64,000 nucleotides of DNA from an uncultured Lachnospiraceae bacterium (GCA_910585005.1 CAJUCN010000001.1:124001-188000); one strand, 5' to 3'; counted from the first letter of the stretch, positions 16,530-25,332 are shown. Translations and numbers: made by a program. Notes: generated from the letters alone by a model not told the origin.

Positions 16530-17208
16530 TGACCTTTCTAAGCTCCTCCACTGTATCGATCTCAATTAGCTGCCCCTCTTTGACAGGTTCTACCCGAAGG
16601 TGCAGCTTGTCCAAGTTTCTGTTTACCACATCGTCCCAGAACAAATTCCCGTTTTCTTCTACCGCATAGGCTTTTTCAATCTCCTCCTTTAAGATCAAAG
16701 CCTCCGCCTGTTTGAAATAGGAAATGCCCACCATATTGTAAGTATCCTTCCCGCCTTTTCCCACACGGGTAATATATCCCCCTTGGAGGTCAAACACCCA
16801 ATCATACGAATATCCCTCCTGCCTCCTCCCGTAATAACAGGAATAGGGTAATTCCTTTTGGAAGATAGAAGGATCCGCCACATACAGATCCGATTCACAG
16901 ATGAAACAATCTCCGCTGCCAAGAACCTTCCTTGCCGCAAAGATAGAAGAGATATTATTCTTTGTCCCATAATCCGGGTTCTGAATCAGTTTTACAGAAG
17001 GGTATTTATCACATAACCCTTCAAACTGCACGCCAAGGTAACCTGTAACCACATAGATTTCTTCTATCGGCCGGGCAAGCAGCCCTTCTATCAACGTTTC
17101 GATCATGGGCTTGCCGTGAACCTTCACCAGCGGCTTTGGCGTAGTTTCCGTAAGCGGACGCATCCGTTCACCCACCCCCGCCGCCATTAAAATTGCCGTT
17201 TCCTTCAT
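16516..17208 (-). CDS. LicC-like sugar/phosphonate nucleotidyltransferase
   Basis: A 230-residue nucleotidyltransferase. The signature AILMAAGVGERMRPLTE followed by PKPLVKVHGKPMIE binds the NTP; GTKNNISSIFAAR and CESDLYVADP (metal Asp) follow as in LicC and in the nucleotidyltransferase domain of AEP cytidylyltransferases. In this operon the likely reaction is CTP + 2-aminoethylphosphonate to CMP-AEP + PPi, the activated donor for the TagF half of the fusion at 19664. That is inference: substrate choice cannot be read from the motifs, and phosphocholine or a sugar phosphate remain possible. It lies 23 bp behind PepM and overlaps ppd. Confidence 0.8.
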   Translation of the reverse strand: MKETAILMAAGVGERMRPLTETTPKPLVKVHGKPMIETLIEGLLARPIEEIYVVTGYLGVQFEGLCDKYPSVKLIQNPDYGTKNNISSIFAARKVLGSGDCFICESDLYVADPSIFQKELPYSCYYGRRQEGYSYDWVFDLQGGYITRVGKGGKDTYNMVGISYFKQAEALILKEEIEKAYAVEENGNLFWDDVVNRNLDKLHLRVEPVKEGQLIEIDTVEELRKVNEGK

Positions 17209-17231
17209 TTCTTTTCATCCTTTTCCCGGTG

Positions 17232-18527
17232 CTAAATCTCATCAATCAGGCGGATGATATCCTTAAAGGGCATCAGCTTAGCATCCACTTCAAGCGCCCG
17301 GTGATTCTGCAAGATCTCCACTGCCGTGCTTTGCATTGCGGGAAATGCGCTTCTGGTAAGCTGGTTCGCGTAAATCACGATATTGACCCCTGCCTGTGCC
17401 AGCTCCTCCTCTGTAATGCTGTTAAAAGAAGTGGGCACTACCACAATGGGAGTATCTCCATCCTTTTCTCTGAATTTCCGGCAAAACTCCAAAATTTCGT
17501 CTGGGGATTTTTTTCTGGAATGGATCATAATCCCATCCGCACCAGCTTTCACATAGGCAAACCCGCGATTTAGCGCATCCTCCATGCCCTTATCAAGGAT
17601 CAGGCTCTCAATACGGGCAATAATCATAAAATCTTCCGTACGCAGCACCTGTTTCCCTGCTCTTATCTTTTCACAGAAATTTTCAATGCTATCCTGGGTC
17701 TGCTCCACTTCCGTCCCAAACAGGGAATTCTTTTTCAGCCCTGTCTTATCCTCAATGATTACGGCGGAGACGCCCATGCGCTCCAATGTCCTGATATTAT
17801 AGACGAAATGCTCGATCAAACCGCCAGTGTCTCCATCCAGGATAATCGGTTTCGTTGACACATCCATCACGTCGTCTATGGTGCGGATCCGGGAAGACAT
17901 ATCCACCAGTTCTATATCCGGCTTTCCTTTGGCTGTGGAATCGCATAGCGAAGAGATCCACATTGCATCAAACTGATCCAGCCTGCCACCGCTTTCCACT
18001 ACCGTCTTTTCTGCAATCAATGCAGTAAGGCCTGAGTGCACTTCCAACACCTTTACAATAGGACGCATAGCAATAAGCTGACGCAGGCGCTTTCTGCGAA
18101 ACTCCGGCATGGCAAGCTTTTCCTTCATCAAATCGTCAATGTGCTTTACCTTTTCATTATAGGTGTAAGGGATTTCAACCAGCTCACCGCCCCAGCGTTC
18201 TATGTTTTCCAGCACATTCTGGCGGATAAAGCGTTCCGGTCCTTCCTTCCAGTTATCCCCGTGGATAATGTAATCCGGGCGCAGGCTTTCCATCACATGG
18301 TCATAAACCACCTCATCCTGTACCAAAACTTCATGCACAAGCCCGGTCTGCCTTACCATCTCCATCCTCTCTTCCAGGGAAATGGTGGGAAACCGGTTAA
18401 ATCCTACCATGGCTCCGTCAGAAAGCACTCCTACAGATACTTCCCCATATTTGGCGGCTTCGCGTAAAATATTTAAATGCCCTTCATGGATCACATCCGT
18501 GCAAAAACAAGTATAAACCTTTTTCAT
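17232..18527 (-). CDS. pepM: Phosphoenolpyruvate mutase with N-terminal nucleotidyltransferase-like domain
   Basis: A 431-residue bidomain protein. Residues 1-130 look like a TagD-type cytidylyltransferase (TDVIHEGHLNIL with the HxGH motif at 14-17, and YIIHGDNW at 87-93). Residues 145-431 are PEP mutase: DGDTGG at 231-236 and the diagnostic EDKTGLKKNS at 259-268. It converts PEP to phosphonopyruvate, the C-P bond-forming step. The N-terminal domain could help activate the product, but a canonical ISTT-type motif is missing, so it may be structural. GGAGGAAAT precedes the ATG; the start overlaps the phnW stop by 4 bp. Confidence 0.95.
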   Translation of the reverse strand: MKKVYTCFCTDVIHEGHLNILREAAKYGEVSVGVLSDGAMVGFNRFPTISLEERMEMVRQTGLVHEVLVQDEVVYDHVMESLRPDYIIHGDNWKEGPERFIRQNVLENIERWGGELVEIPYTYNEKVKHIDDLMKEKLAMPEFRRKRLRQLIAMRPIVKVLEVHSGLTALIAEKTVVESGGRLDQFDAMWISSLCDSTAKGKPDIELVDMSSRIRTIDDVMDVSTKPIILDGDTGGLIEHFVYNIRTLERMGVSAVIIEDKTGLKKNSLFGTEVEQTQDSIENFCEKIRAGKQVLRTEDFMIIARIESLILDKGMEDALNRGFAYVKAGADGIMIHSRKKSPDEILEFCRKFREKDGDTPIVVVPTSFNSITEEELAQAGVNIVIYANQLTRSAFPAMQSTAVEILQNHRALEVDAKLMPFKDIIRLIDEI

Positions 18528-19663
18528 TTTTTATTTCCTCCTTCGTATATCACAGGCATAATAACCTGATTTTCTTTCAGCGCTTCCTGAAATACCGTAA
18601 AGAATGCTTTGATATCCTCCTGATCAATCACCCCTAACGCACAGAGCCGGAACATGCCTGCCTTCTCCACCTTCCCGGGGTAGATCGTGAACCCCCGCTC
18701 ATAACAGGCATCATGGATCTTCTCAAAATTCCAGTTAGGATCATCCGGATATAATGCAGCGGCAACCAACTCCGCCTCCTGCCCCTTGGGAATGAAGATC
18801 CGGAACCCCAATTCTTCAAGCCCCTCCCTGATTGCATGGTAAACCCGCCTGTGCCTTTCCCATTTATTCAGCTCCCCTTCCTCAAAGTACTCCTTTAAGG
18901 CCTGACGTGCTGCATAAATTACCTGTACCGGCGGTGTAAAATGCATTTCCCCATGGGCTCTGGCATATTCATACTGCATAAACAAGTTACAGTAATAAGA
19001 CCTTTTGGGATACTCTGCAGAAGCTTCGATCACCGATTTCTTTCCGATAATAAAAGAAAGCCCTGTCATTGCCATAATTCCCTTTTGCGCTGAAGCCATG
19101 CAAAAATCAATTTCGTCCTCCGCCATATGGATCGGACGCATTGCATAGGTGGAAGTGGTATCCACCACAAACACCCCATGATAGCGGTGCACCAAAGCGC
19201 CGATCTGCCTGATCGGATTAAGAAGTCCGGTCCCCGTTTCATGGTGGGTGGTATATACCAACGCAATATCCGGGTTCTTCTTTAAGGTATCTTCTATCAA
19301 ATCCAAATCCGGCTGCCTGTCTACAGGCAGTTGTAAGTTGATAAACGGCAAACCGTAACACTGGCAGATCTCCGCCCCACGGCTGCTGTACGCCCCGTTA
19401 TTGATAATTAGCACTTTCCCCTTTTCCGGCAGGAGGGAATTCAGACAGATATCCATGTTAATGGTTCCCGACCCACAAAACAACACTGCCGCATATTCTT
19501 CCGGGTCGGCGTGAACAATCCGTAAAAGCCCCTCCTCCACTTCACGCATTATAGCCACAAACTCTTTTTCACGGGGGCAGATATCCGGAACCACCTGTGC
19601 CATTTTCACAGTATCCGTAGTAGTTGCCGGACCTGGGTTTAACAAGATATTTCTCTTTACCAA
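18524..19663 (-). CDS. phnW: 2-aminoethylphosphonate-pyruvate transaminase
   Basis: A 379-residue PLP aminotransferase of the class V type. NILLNPGPATTTDTVK opens the protein as in PhnW; LFCGSGTINMD contacts the cofactor phosphate, VVDTTSTYAM holds the PLP Asp and ASAQKGIMAMTG the Schiff-base Lys194. In this operon it should run in the biosynthetic direction, making AEP from phosphonoacetaldehyde with alanine as amino donor. The start is TTG 19663: a perfect AGGAGG stands 8 bases upstream and the next Met is residue 21. It follows the YidC-TagF gene without a gap. Confidence 0.92.
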   Translation of the reverse strand: MVKRNILLNPGPATTTDTVKMAQVVPDICPREKEFVAIMREVEEGLLRIVHADPEEYAAVLFCGSGTINMDICLNSLLPEKGKVLIINNGAYSSRGAEICQCYGLPFINLQLPVDRQPDLDLIEDTLKKNPDIALVYTTHHETGTGLLNPIRQIGALVHRYHGVFVVDTTSTYAMRPIHMAEDEIDFCMASAQKGIMAMTGLSFIIGKKSVIEASAEYPKRSYYCNLFMQYEYARAHGEMHFTPPVQVIYAARQALKEYFEEGELNKWERHRRVYHAIREGLEELGFRIFIPKGQEAELVAAALYPDDPNWNFEKIHDACYERGFTIYPGKVEKAGMFRLCALGVIDQEDIKAFFTVFQEALKENQVIMPVIYEGGNKK

Positions 19664-21541
19664 CTATTTCTCCTCCTTTTTGCCTGACCGGTCCACCAAA
19701 CGCTGAATCATATACTTCGCTCCAATTTTTCCACTTTCTCCCGGATGATAAAGGTACTTTTCTTTCAACCCCTGCATGGACTGCCGGGAAAACTGTTGAT
19801 CAAACAACAACCTGTCAACTGCCGGAACCACTTTTTCACCAACCCTGTCTAACTCTAAGGAGATCCCTACCTGGTCACGAAGTTCAATATCAATGGGAAC
19901 GGTACTGAGTTCCTGATAATCCCCGTTTACTACCTTCATCGGCGTGTTGATAAACAAAACCGGCTTTAATGTAGAAAAGGCATATTCCAGCGAAATGCTT
20001 GACCAGTCCGTCACCAAAAGATCCGCCATATAAACTGTCTTATTAGAGGAAAAATCCTTCTGGAACTCCACCCCATCCTTTTTATATTTTTCTGCAAGGA
20101 GATCTATCCGTCCTTCAAAATGACGGACATACTGGGGGTGCGGACGCACGATCACCTGATAATCTGTCAAAATCAGCTCATCAAGCATCTCCTCAATGCA
20201 GGAATCAAGAATATTGTCCCTTTGCCAGGAAGGCGCGATCAAAATCGTCTTTTTCCCCTCCTTCTTTTCCTTCGACAACTCCAAATAAGATTCGGTCATA
20301 TTGTCGATCACCCCTGATCCCCATTCCACCAGGTTCTTGGAAGGCAGGGCATATTTTTCTTCCCGCTCTTTGATTTCCTCTTTATTTTTAAATCCTGAAG
20401 TAAAGATGGTGTCAAAATGATCCAGGGCATTTTTGTGGAAAGTCAAGTTAGAACTATTGACATCATGGGGCACATAAATATATTCAATATCCTTTTTTAC
20501 ATAAGAACGCTTTAACTGAAAGTTCTCCAGATCTGGCGTGGTCATGACCATCAAATCCGTCTCCATCTTCATCATCAGCACGATCATACGGTTCTCGCCA
20601 ATATAGTAAGGCTTAAACTGCCCACTCTCCATCTGGAACACTTCGTCCAATGGATCACTGGTAATATAATGGATCACAATATTAGTTCTTTTAACAATCT
20701 CCTCAATGATATTCCGGTAATATTTATAAAAGCCGTTTTTCTCGGAATAAAAGACGATCTTTTTACCTGATGCCTTTAAAAACCGTTTATAATCTTCCTT
20801 TTCCCGTTTCCTGTATGGATTCTGCCTGTCCTTTTTCTGCCCGGAAACCATAAAAAGTTTGGCGCTCTTTAGTTCTTCCTTACTTGCCTCCAAAGCCTCA
20901 TAGTCGATGTAATTCTTGGGATTGATCCAGATATTTAAAAGCGCCAATTGGACAACGGATAACACATTGCTGAAACACCAATAAGATCCTACTCCAATGG
21001 AGACAAAAAATCCCAGATAAAGGGAGAGCACAACGGAAAAGACCATCGTCCCATATTTGTTGGCAAGCCCCTGTTCCGACTGGAGCACATTGATCTTGTT
21101 CTGTACATAACACATAAAGAAGGCAGATAATGCGGCAAACAGCGGAACAAGCAAAGTCGCTCCCCCGGTCTTTACCGGAATATCTGTCAGGGTAGTCCCT
21201 CTCTTCACAGCCTCCACCACCCCCATCAGGAGAGCTAACTGCACAAACAGCGGTATCAGATCTGCAAACGGATTATACCCTTCCTTCTTAAACAGCTTAT
21301 ACTGCTCTTCCGAAATCGCATCCTGATTGCCCATGTAAACAGCTTTGATATGATTCATCTCCGGCTGCATCCGGACCGTTTTGATAGAGTTTTTTTGAAC
21401 CCAAATTGACAAAGGCAGCAAGACCACCTTTGTCAACACTGTAAATAAAAAGATTGCTATCCAATAATTGTGGCACAGATCATAGCATAGATGAATCATC
21501 CAGACAAGCCCGTCCACGATCCCGTTTACTATCCCACTCAT
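19664..21541 (-). CDS. YidC/Oxa1-TagF fusion: membrane insertase domain plus CDP-glycerol-type phosphotransferase
   Basis: A 625-residue two-domain protein. Residues 1-205 are YidC/Oxa1-like: YWIAIFLFTVLTKVVLLPLS, a charged cytoplasmic hairpin (MQPEMNHIKAVYMGNQ), GYNPFADLIPLFVQLALLMG and three more helices. After a basic linker (215-255) residues 260-615 match TagF/TagB-type glycerophosphotransferases: YVPHDVNSSNLTFHK (about 357-370), IAPSWQRDN (435-443), VRPHPQY (465-471) and VTDWSSISLEYAF (510-522). TagF enzymes use CDP-glycerol; with PepM, PhnW, Ppd and a nucleotidyltransferase in the same operon, CMP-AEP is a likely donor. The YidC part may serve as membrane platform or channel. GAGGGG precedes the ATG. 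Confidence 0.9.
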   Translation of the reverse strand: MSGIVNGIVDGLVWMIHLCYDLCHNYWIAIFLFTVLTKVVLLPLSIWVQKNSIKTVRMQPEMNHIKAVYMGNQDAISEEQYKLFKKEGYNPFADLIPLFVQLALLMGVVEAVKRGTTLTDIPVKTGGATLLVPLFAALSAFFMCYVQNKINVLQSEQGLANKYGTMVFSVVLSLYLGFFVSIGVGSYWCFSNVLSVVQLALLNIWINPKNYIDYEALEASKEELKSAKLFMVSGQKKDRQNPYRKREKEDYKRFLKASGKKIVFYSEKNGFYKYYRNIIEEIVKRTNIVIHYITSDPLDEVFQMESGQFKPYYIGENRMIVLMMKMETDLMVMTTPDLENFQLKRSYVKKDIEYIYVPHDVNSSNLTFHKNALDHFDTIFTSGFKNKEEIKEREEKYALPSKNLVEWGSGVIDNMTESYLELSKEKKEGKKTILIAPSWQRDNILDSCIEEMLDELILTDYQVIVRPHPQYVRHFEGRIDLLAEKYKKDGVEFQKDFSSNKTVYMADLLVTDWSSISLEYAFSTLKPVLFINTPMKVVNGDYQELSTVPIDIELRDQVGISLELDRVGEKVVPAVDRLLFDQQFSRQSMQGLKEKYLYHPGESGKIGAKYMIQRLVDRSGKKEEK

Positions 21542-21550
21542 AGGCCCCTC

Positions 21551-21808
21551 TTAGTCGTCTACCTCTTTAAATTCAATGGCGTCTTCTGTCTCGTTATTCT
21601 GTTTCTTATTCTTTTTAAAAAAGGCAAAAATCTTATGGCGGAAGATCGTAAATGCCGCACCTAGTGCAATCAGCACACCTGCCACCGCCTGAATCACATA
21701 AGTCACTGCCGATGGATCAATATATGCATGGGCATAATTGGTAAAAAATGTAAAAAAGCAGCTAAAAAAATACACAAACTTAAAAACCTGTCCTAAAATC
21801 TTTTTCAT
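21551..21808 (-). CDS. Small YIDP-motif membrane protein
   Basis: An 85-residue protein with a signal peptide ending NYAHA, then YIDPSAVTYVIQ directly at the mature N-terminus, one membrane helix and a basic, then acidic, cytoplasmic tail (FRHKIFAFFKKNKK). Small proteins with an AYIDPG/S-x-x-x-x-x-x-Q start recur beside membrane glycan genes in many bacteria, but their job is unknown to me. It sits 9 bp before the YidC-TagF gene, so it may be a partner of that protein. GGAG precedes the ATG. Confidence 0.75.
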   Translation of the reverse strand: MKKILGQVFKFVYFFSCFFTFFTNYAHAYIDPSAVTYVIQAVAGVLIALGAAFTIFRHKIFAFFKKNKKQNNETEDAIEFKEVDD

Positions 21809-21836
21809 TTACTGATTCTCCTTTTCTCTGATTCCT

Positions 21837-23513
21837 TTAAAAATACGGCTCGTACATTTCTTTAATGTCCGTCGGACCTGCATCGATCTGCGTGATCAGC
21901 GCCAAAATATCTCCGGTGTAAGTATAACAGTAATACACTTCTTCCGGGAAATCCGGATCTGCTGTCCTCACCCAGATAGTACGTTCCCGTTGCTCGTCCT
22001 GGCTAAAGTCATTAATAGAATTGCCGTACTTAGTATAATCCAACCCTGCCATTTGTGCAACCGTTGGCAAAAGATCGCAATGGGAAATTGGCGCATTGGT
22101 CACAGGGCTCTTATCATGGGTCTCACCAGGCTGTTTTATAAAATACACCACCTGCAGATCTTCCTTCCAATCCCCACCATGATCCGCCGTGATAATGATC
22201 GTGGCATCCTCATAAACACCAAGCCGCTTCAACTCACTTAAATACTCTTCCATGATCGTCATACAGCCCCGGGCCGTCTCTTCCACAGACGTCTTCTCCT
22301 GATAATTTCCATGTTCGTCTGTGTTAAACTCATGGGTTCCAATCAAATGCTGAAAAATAAAATAGTGAGAAGAATCATCTTTTTGCAGTCCCTTCTCTTG
22401 CAGTTTTGCATAAAAGTCACTGTTGGTCTGTAATATCCCTTCTCCCATATCCTCCACGATCAGGCTATATTCACTGACGTTGGTATAAAACTGCGGTTTT
22501 AAAAGATCCGGGGCCATCCGGTAACAGGACATTTTCGTTATGGTCTTCAATAATAATCCGGTATCTACCTGCACTTCCCTGGGTTCATTGGTAATATTGG
22601 AGATCCGGTCCCTTAAAATCCCACATCCGTTGGATGAAGTCAGTACATTAGAATCTGTTGTATACACATTTGTCTTGTAATTATTTGCCTGCAATTCCTG
22701 ATAAAATTCTACCGTCAGGTCATGATTCCAGATATCCCGGCACCATTCTGCGATAGAAACTGTGGTATCCACCTCACGCCCTGTCAACATATGCGCCAAA
22801 GAAGGGAAGGTTCCGTAATAAGTACAGTCTGCATTGCTGTAATAAGTAAAATCATGAAGACAGTCCGCCCCGTCAGGATATACCTCCAACATCTGCTGCA
22901 GATAAAGACTGCTAAAATAGTCGAGCACAAAGACAATGATATTTTTATCAGCGGAAACGGTATACTGATCCTTTCCTCCCAAACGGTCACTGACCTTGGC
23001 GCGCTCATAGGCTTCCTTCGGCGCAGTGGCCACCAAGGAAACCATGGCTACCGCCTGCATCCCGATTAAAAGAAGGGAAAGATAAAAGACTGCCTGTTTC
23101 CAGACTTCCTGTTTCTTTACTGCAAGAACCATCACACCTGCCAAAACCGCCAGCCATATGGCCAGATTTACCATTCCCTGGGCTGCAGGCACTTGGTACC
23201 CGTCAGGGTTTACCCCAAGCAAGTCCAGGTTTTTATTGAAAAGCATGACCTGTAAGTACCCCGCCACCGATACCGTAAAAAGAACGGAAATTACCATACG
23301 GTATATTTTCTGCGGCAAAAAAGACAAGAAAGCCGTAAGCAGAAGAAGCGTCCCTACAAAGATCAATGCCATATACCCTGCAAACTCTCCAAAAAGAAAA
23401 TCAAACTCCGTCACATTGGCGAAGAAAATTTCCGCCGGCCCAAAAACCAGAATCATAAAACCAAGCAAAAAACTAACTATGAAGCTAAAAAGCACTTTCT
23501 TCTTGTCAATCAT
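21837..23513 (-). CDS. Membrane-anchored sulfatase-fold enzyme (phosphoethanolamine/phosphoglycerol transferase-like)
   Basis: About 558 residues: four to five N-terminal membrane helices (to about residue 165), then an extracytoplasmic alkaline-phosphatase-superfamily domain. Metal and nucleophile landmarks are IIVFVLDYFSS, YYGTFPSLAHMLTG (Thr as likely nucleophile) and IIITADHGGDW, with HCDLLPTVAQMAGL near the end. Such enzymes transfer phospho-alcohols to glycans; in this operon it could move phosphonate-bearing units or trim them. The start is ATG 23513 (MIDKKKVLFSF) behind GAGGT; an upstream TTG in frame has no ribosome binding site. Confidence 0.8.
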   Translation of the reverse strand: MIDKKKVLFSFIVSFLLGFMILVFGPAEIFFANVTEFDFLFGEFAGYMALIFVGTLLLLTAFLSFLPQKIYRMVISVLFTVSVAGYLQVMLFNKNLDLLGVNPDGYQVPAAQGMVNLAIWLAVLAGVMVLAVKKQEVWKQAVFYLSLLLIGMQAVAMVSLVATAPKEAYERAKVSDRLGGKDQYTVSADKNIIVFVLDYFSSLYLQQMLEVYPDGADCLHDFTYYSNADCTYYGTFPSLAHMLTGREVDTTVSIAEWCRDIWNHDLTVEFYQELQANNYKTNVYTTDSNVLTSSNGCGILRDRISNITNEPREVQVDTGLLLKTITKMSCYRMAPDLLKPQFYTNVSEYSLIVEDMGEGILQTNSDFYAKLQEKGLQKDDSSHYFIFQHLIGTHEFNTDEHGNYQEKTSVEETARGCMTIMEEYLSELKRLGVYEDATIIITADHGGDWKEDLQVVYFIKQPGETHDKSPVTNAPISHCDLLPTVAQMAGLDYTKYGNSINDFSQDEQRERTIWVRTADPDFPEEVYYCYTYTGDILALITQIDAGPTDIKEMYEPYF

Positions 23514-23540
23514 ATCTCTTACCTCGTTCCTCAAATCATT

Positions 23541-25091
23541 TTAATTTACTTTTTCTCTTAACAGACGGTACAAAGACCACAAACCATATGCAGATAATGG
23601 CAGCAGCCATACAAAATATCCAAGGCAATACCTTGATAAAGATTCCCAAATAAGCTGAAACGCCCCTCCTCCTATCACATATAGCTGAAGCAGCACTACC
23701 GCAGGACATTCCTGATCCTTTCGGAAAGACCTTACCCCGGCTATGAATGCACTGAAATAAACAAGCAGCATAGCGCCTATAGAAATTTTAAAGATCATTG
23801 TCCTTATGGGGCTCTTATAAAAAGCAGTAAATGCGTCAGAGTTTGCTCTTTCTCCCAGATTCGTGTCATTCATCCTGATCGTCTTACGCGCACCAAATGT
23901 CGGATCCAGCCATTGATACTGCGTTTTTTCAACAAAAAAGCTAAGGCTCCGCTCCCCTGTAGCATATTCTTTCACTGCCCTAAAGATCCCATCCGCCGCC
24001 GCCTGGTTGGCCGCTTTCCCGTCACAATGATTCTCAACAAAAATCCTGGCATCCGCGCCATCCTGGCTGCCAGGCCCGGAAGCCCCTGTGGTGGAAGTAA
24101 GTCCCATATAAACGGTGCACAATACCGGAACCGAATCAGCTTTTGGGTCTGCACCTGTGATATGTGTATAAACTCCATCCACAACTTTCATAGCGAAAAA
24201 AATCATAACGACTGTGATTATGGAGATAAAAAGATTCCACCAAAGAGCCTTTCTGCTCCCATTCATCAGAAGATAAATCACTGCAGCAATCAATCCAATC
24301 GCCGCTGACTGGTGCATCAGGATCCCCAAAGGAAATCCCAAAACCACCGCCACCCCGTACCAGCGTTTGCCAGTTTCGCATAGAGCAATTGTACCGTACA
24401 ACCCAAGGGATGTAAATGCAATGGACAGTAATGTGCCATAATGGTAGGAAGTATAAATGACTAAAGGATAAAAGATCATCAAAAGAAGGGAGGTCAGTGA
24501 TGTAACCACCAAATGATGGAAAACCATTTTCACAGTTCTGCATACCATACAGTAGGTCACTAAGGCTGCCAATAGATTAATGATCCGGAAAGAGTAAAGA
24601 TGGTTGCCAAATATCTTCATTGCCATAGCTGCCAGCAAGGCAGTCCCACGGTTCCTGCTAAAATAAGCAAAATACTCGGTTTCAAAAGGCTCGTCCAAAA
24701 AACCTGCTATCCGCTGGGCTTCCAAATACACCGTTTTTTGGTCGTAAGCCGGAACACTGTCATGAAAGAAAATCCAAAAAAGCCCGGCCGCCAAGATTAC
24801 CGATCCGCCAAAAATAAAAATGCCATTACTTATTTTTTCTCCTTTTCCTGTCCGTGAAAATATGCCTTCCAACCAGAAGCATAGCGCTGCCGCTGCCACT
24901 AACCCCGCTAATGCCAGCCCCAGGTAAAGATAAAACGTATGCCGGGTAACCGATTTGGTCTGGTCATAATCAAAAAGGCTGGTTTCACAGTGCAAAAACA
25001 GGGACATCACTGTTAGGACTCCTATGAATAATACAAAGATCCCTGAAAACAGATAGGATAACTTTTTATTTTTCTTTTTGTCAATCATCAT
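23541..25091 (-). CDS. GT-C type membrane glycosyltransferase, first gene of the phosphonate operon
   Basis: A 516-residue polytopic protein. The outer loop after TM3 has FFHDSVPAYDQKTVYLEAQ and FAYFSRNRGTALLA, the same plan as the protein at 4010-5584, and the ends match (ESLSRYCLGYFVWLLPLSAYG). It should attach a lipid-linked sugar to the polymer that the phosphonate is placed on. The start is a tandem ATG (25091/25088) behind GGGAGGATCT. A possible 13-codon leader peptide ends exactly on this start, and a hairpin lies in the leader. Confidence 0.75.
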   Translation of the reverse strand: MMIDKKKNKKLSYLFSGIFVLFIGVLTVMSLFLHCETSLFDYDQTKSVTRHTFYLYLGLALAGLVAAAALCFWLEGIFSRTGKGEKISNGIFIFGGSVILAAGLFWIFFHDSVPAYDQKTVYLEAQRIAGFLDEPFETEYFAYFSRNRGTALLAAMAMKIFGNHLYSFRIINLLAALVTYCMVCRTVKMVFHHLVVTSLTSLLLMIFYPLVIYTSYHYGTLLSIAFTSLGLYGTIALCETGKRWYGVAVVLGFPLGILMHQSAAIGLIAAVIYLLMNGSRKALWWNLFISIITVVMIFFAMKVVDGVYTHITGADPKADSVPVLCTVYMGLTSTTGASGPGSQDGADARIFVENHCDGKAANQAAADGIFRAVKEYATGERSLSFFVEKTQYQWLDPTFGARKTIRMNDTNLGERANSDAFTAFYKSPIRTMIFKISIGAMLLVYFSAFIAGVRSFRKDQECPAVVLLQLYVIGGGAFQLIWESLSRYCLGYFVWLLPLSAYGLWSLYRLLREKVN

Positions 25092-25154
25092 AGATCCTCC
25101 CTGATCCGATCTTCTTCATTGACGGTCATTCCTTTCCCATTTTACCGCCTGTAA

Positions 25155-25180
25155 AAAGAACTGCCCTGAGGCAGTTCTTT
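25155..25180 (-). promoter_or_regulatory. Terminator-like hairpin in the 5' leader of the phosphonate operon (attenuator candidate)
   Basis: AAAGAACTGCC, a 4-base loop and GGCAGTTCTTT form a perfect 11-bp stem. On the minus strand it is followed by TTAC after a T3 end (TTCTTTTTAC). It lies about 30 nt after the predicted start of transcription and 64 bp before the first gene, so unless overridden it should stop transcription. That is the layout of an attenuator or an antitermination target. Confidence 0.55.
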
Positions 25181-25211
25181 AAGAGAATAACCTTAATAAG
25201 TATTTAACCTC

Positions 25212-25240
25212 ATTGTATCATCTTTATTCTCTTATGTAAA
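25212..25240 (-). promoter_or_regulatory. Sigma-A promoter of the phosphonate operon
   Basis: On the minus strand TTTACA (25235-25240), exactly 17 bp, TACAAT (25212-25217). The eight downstream genes have no further obvious promoter or terminator. Confidence 0.7.
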
Positions 25241-25286
25241 ATAAAACTTCATCACTGTTTCTGCAATATTCAAATGAATTTACCAC

Positions 25287-25319
25287 CATAAAAGCCACCA
25301 GATTATTTTATCCAGTGGC
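25287..25319 (-). terminator. Terminator of the PRTase-like operon
   Basis: On the minus strand GCCACTGGAT, a 6-base loop and ATCTGGTGGC pair fully (two G-U), followed by TTTTATGG. It lies 14 bp after the last gene of the 29122-25333 operon. Confidence 0.7.
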
Positions 25320-25332
25320 ATTTTGCAGGAAT

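Noticed and set aside
24136..24543. 135-codon minus-strand frame inside the first gene of the phosphonate operon
   Set aside because: It overlaps the GT-C frame fully, has no ribosome binding site and its translation lacks membrane periodicity or motifs.
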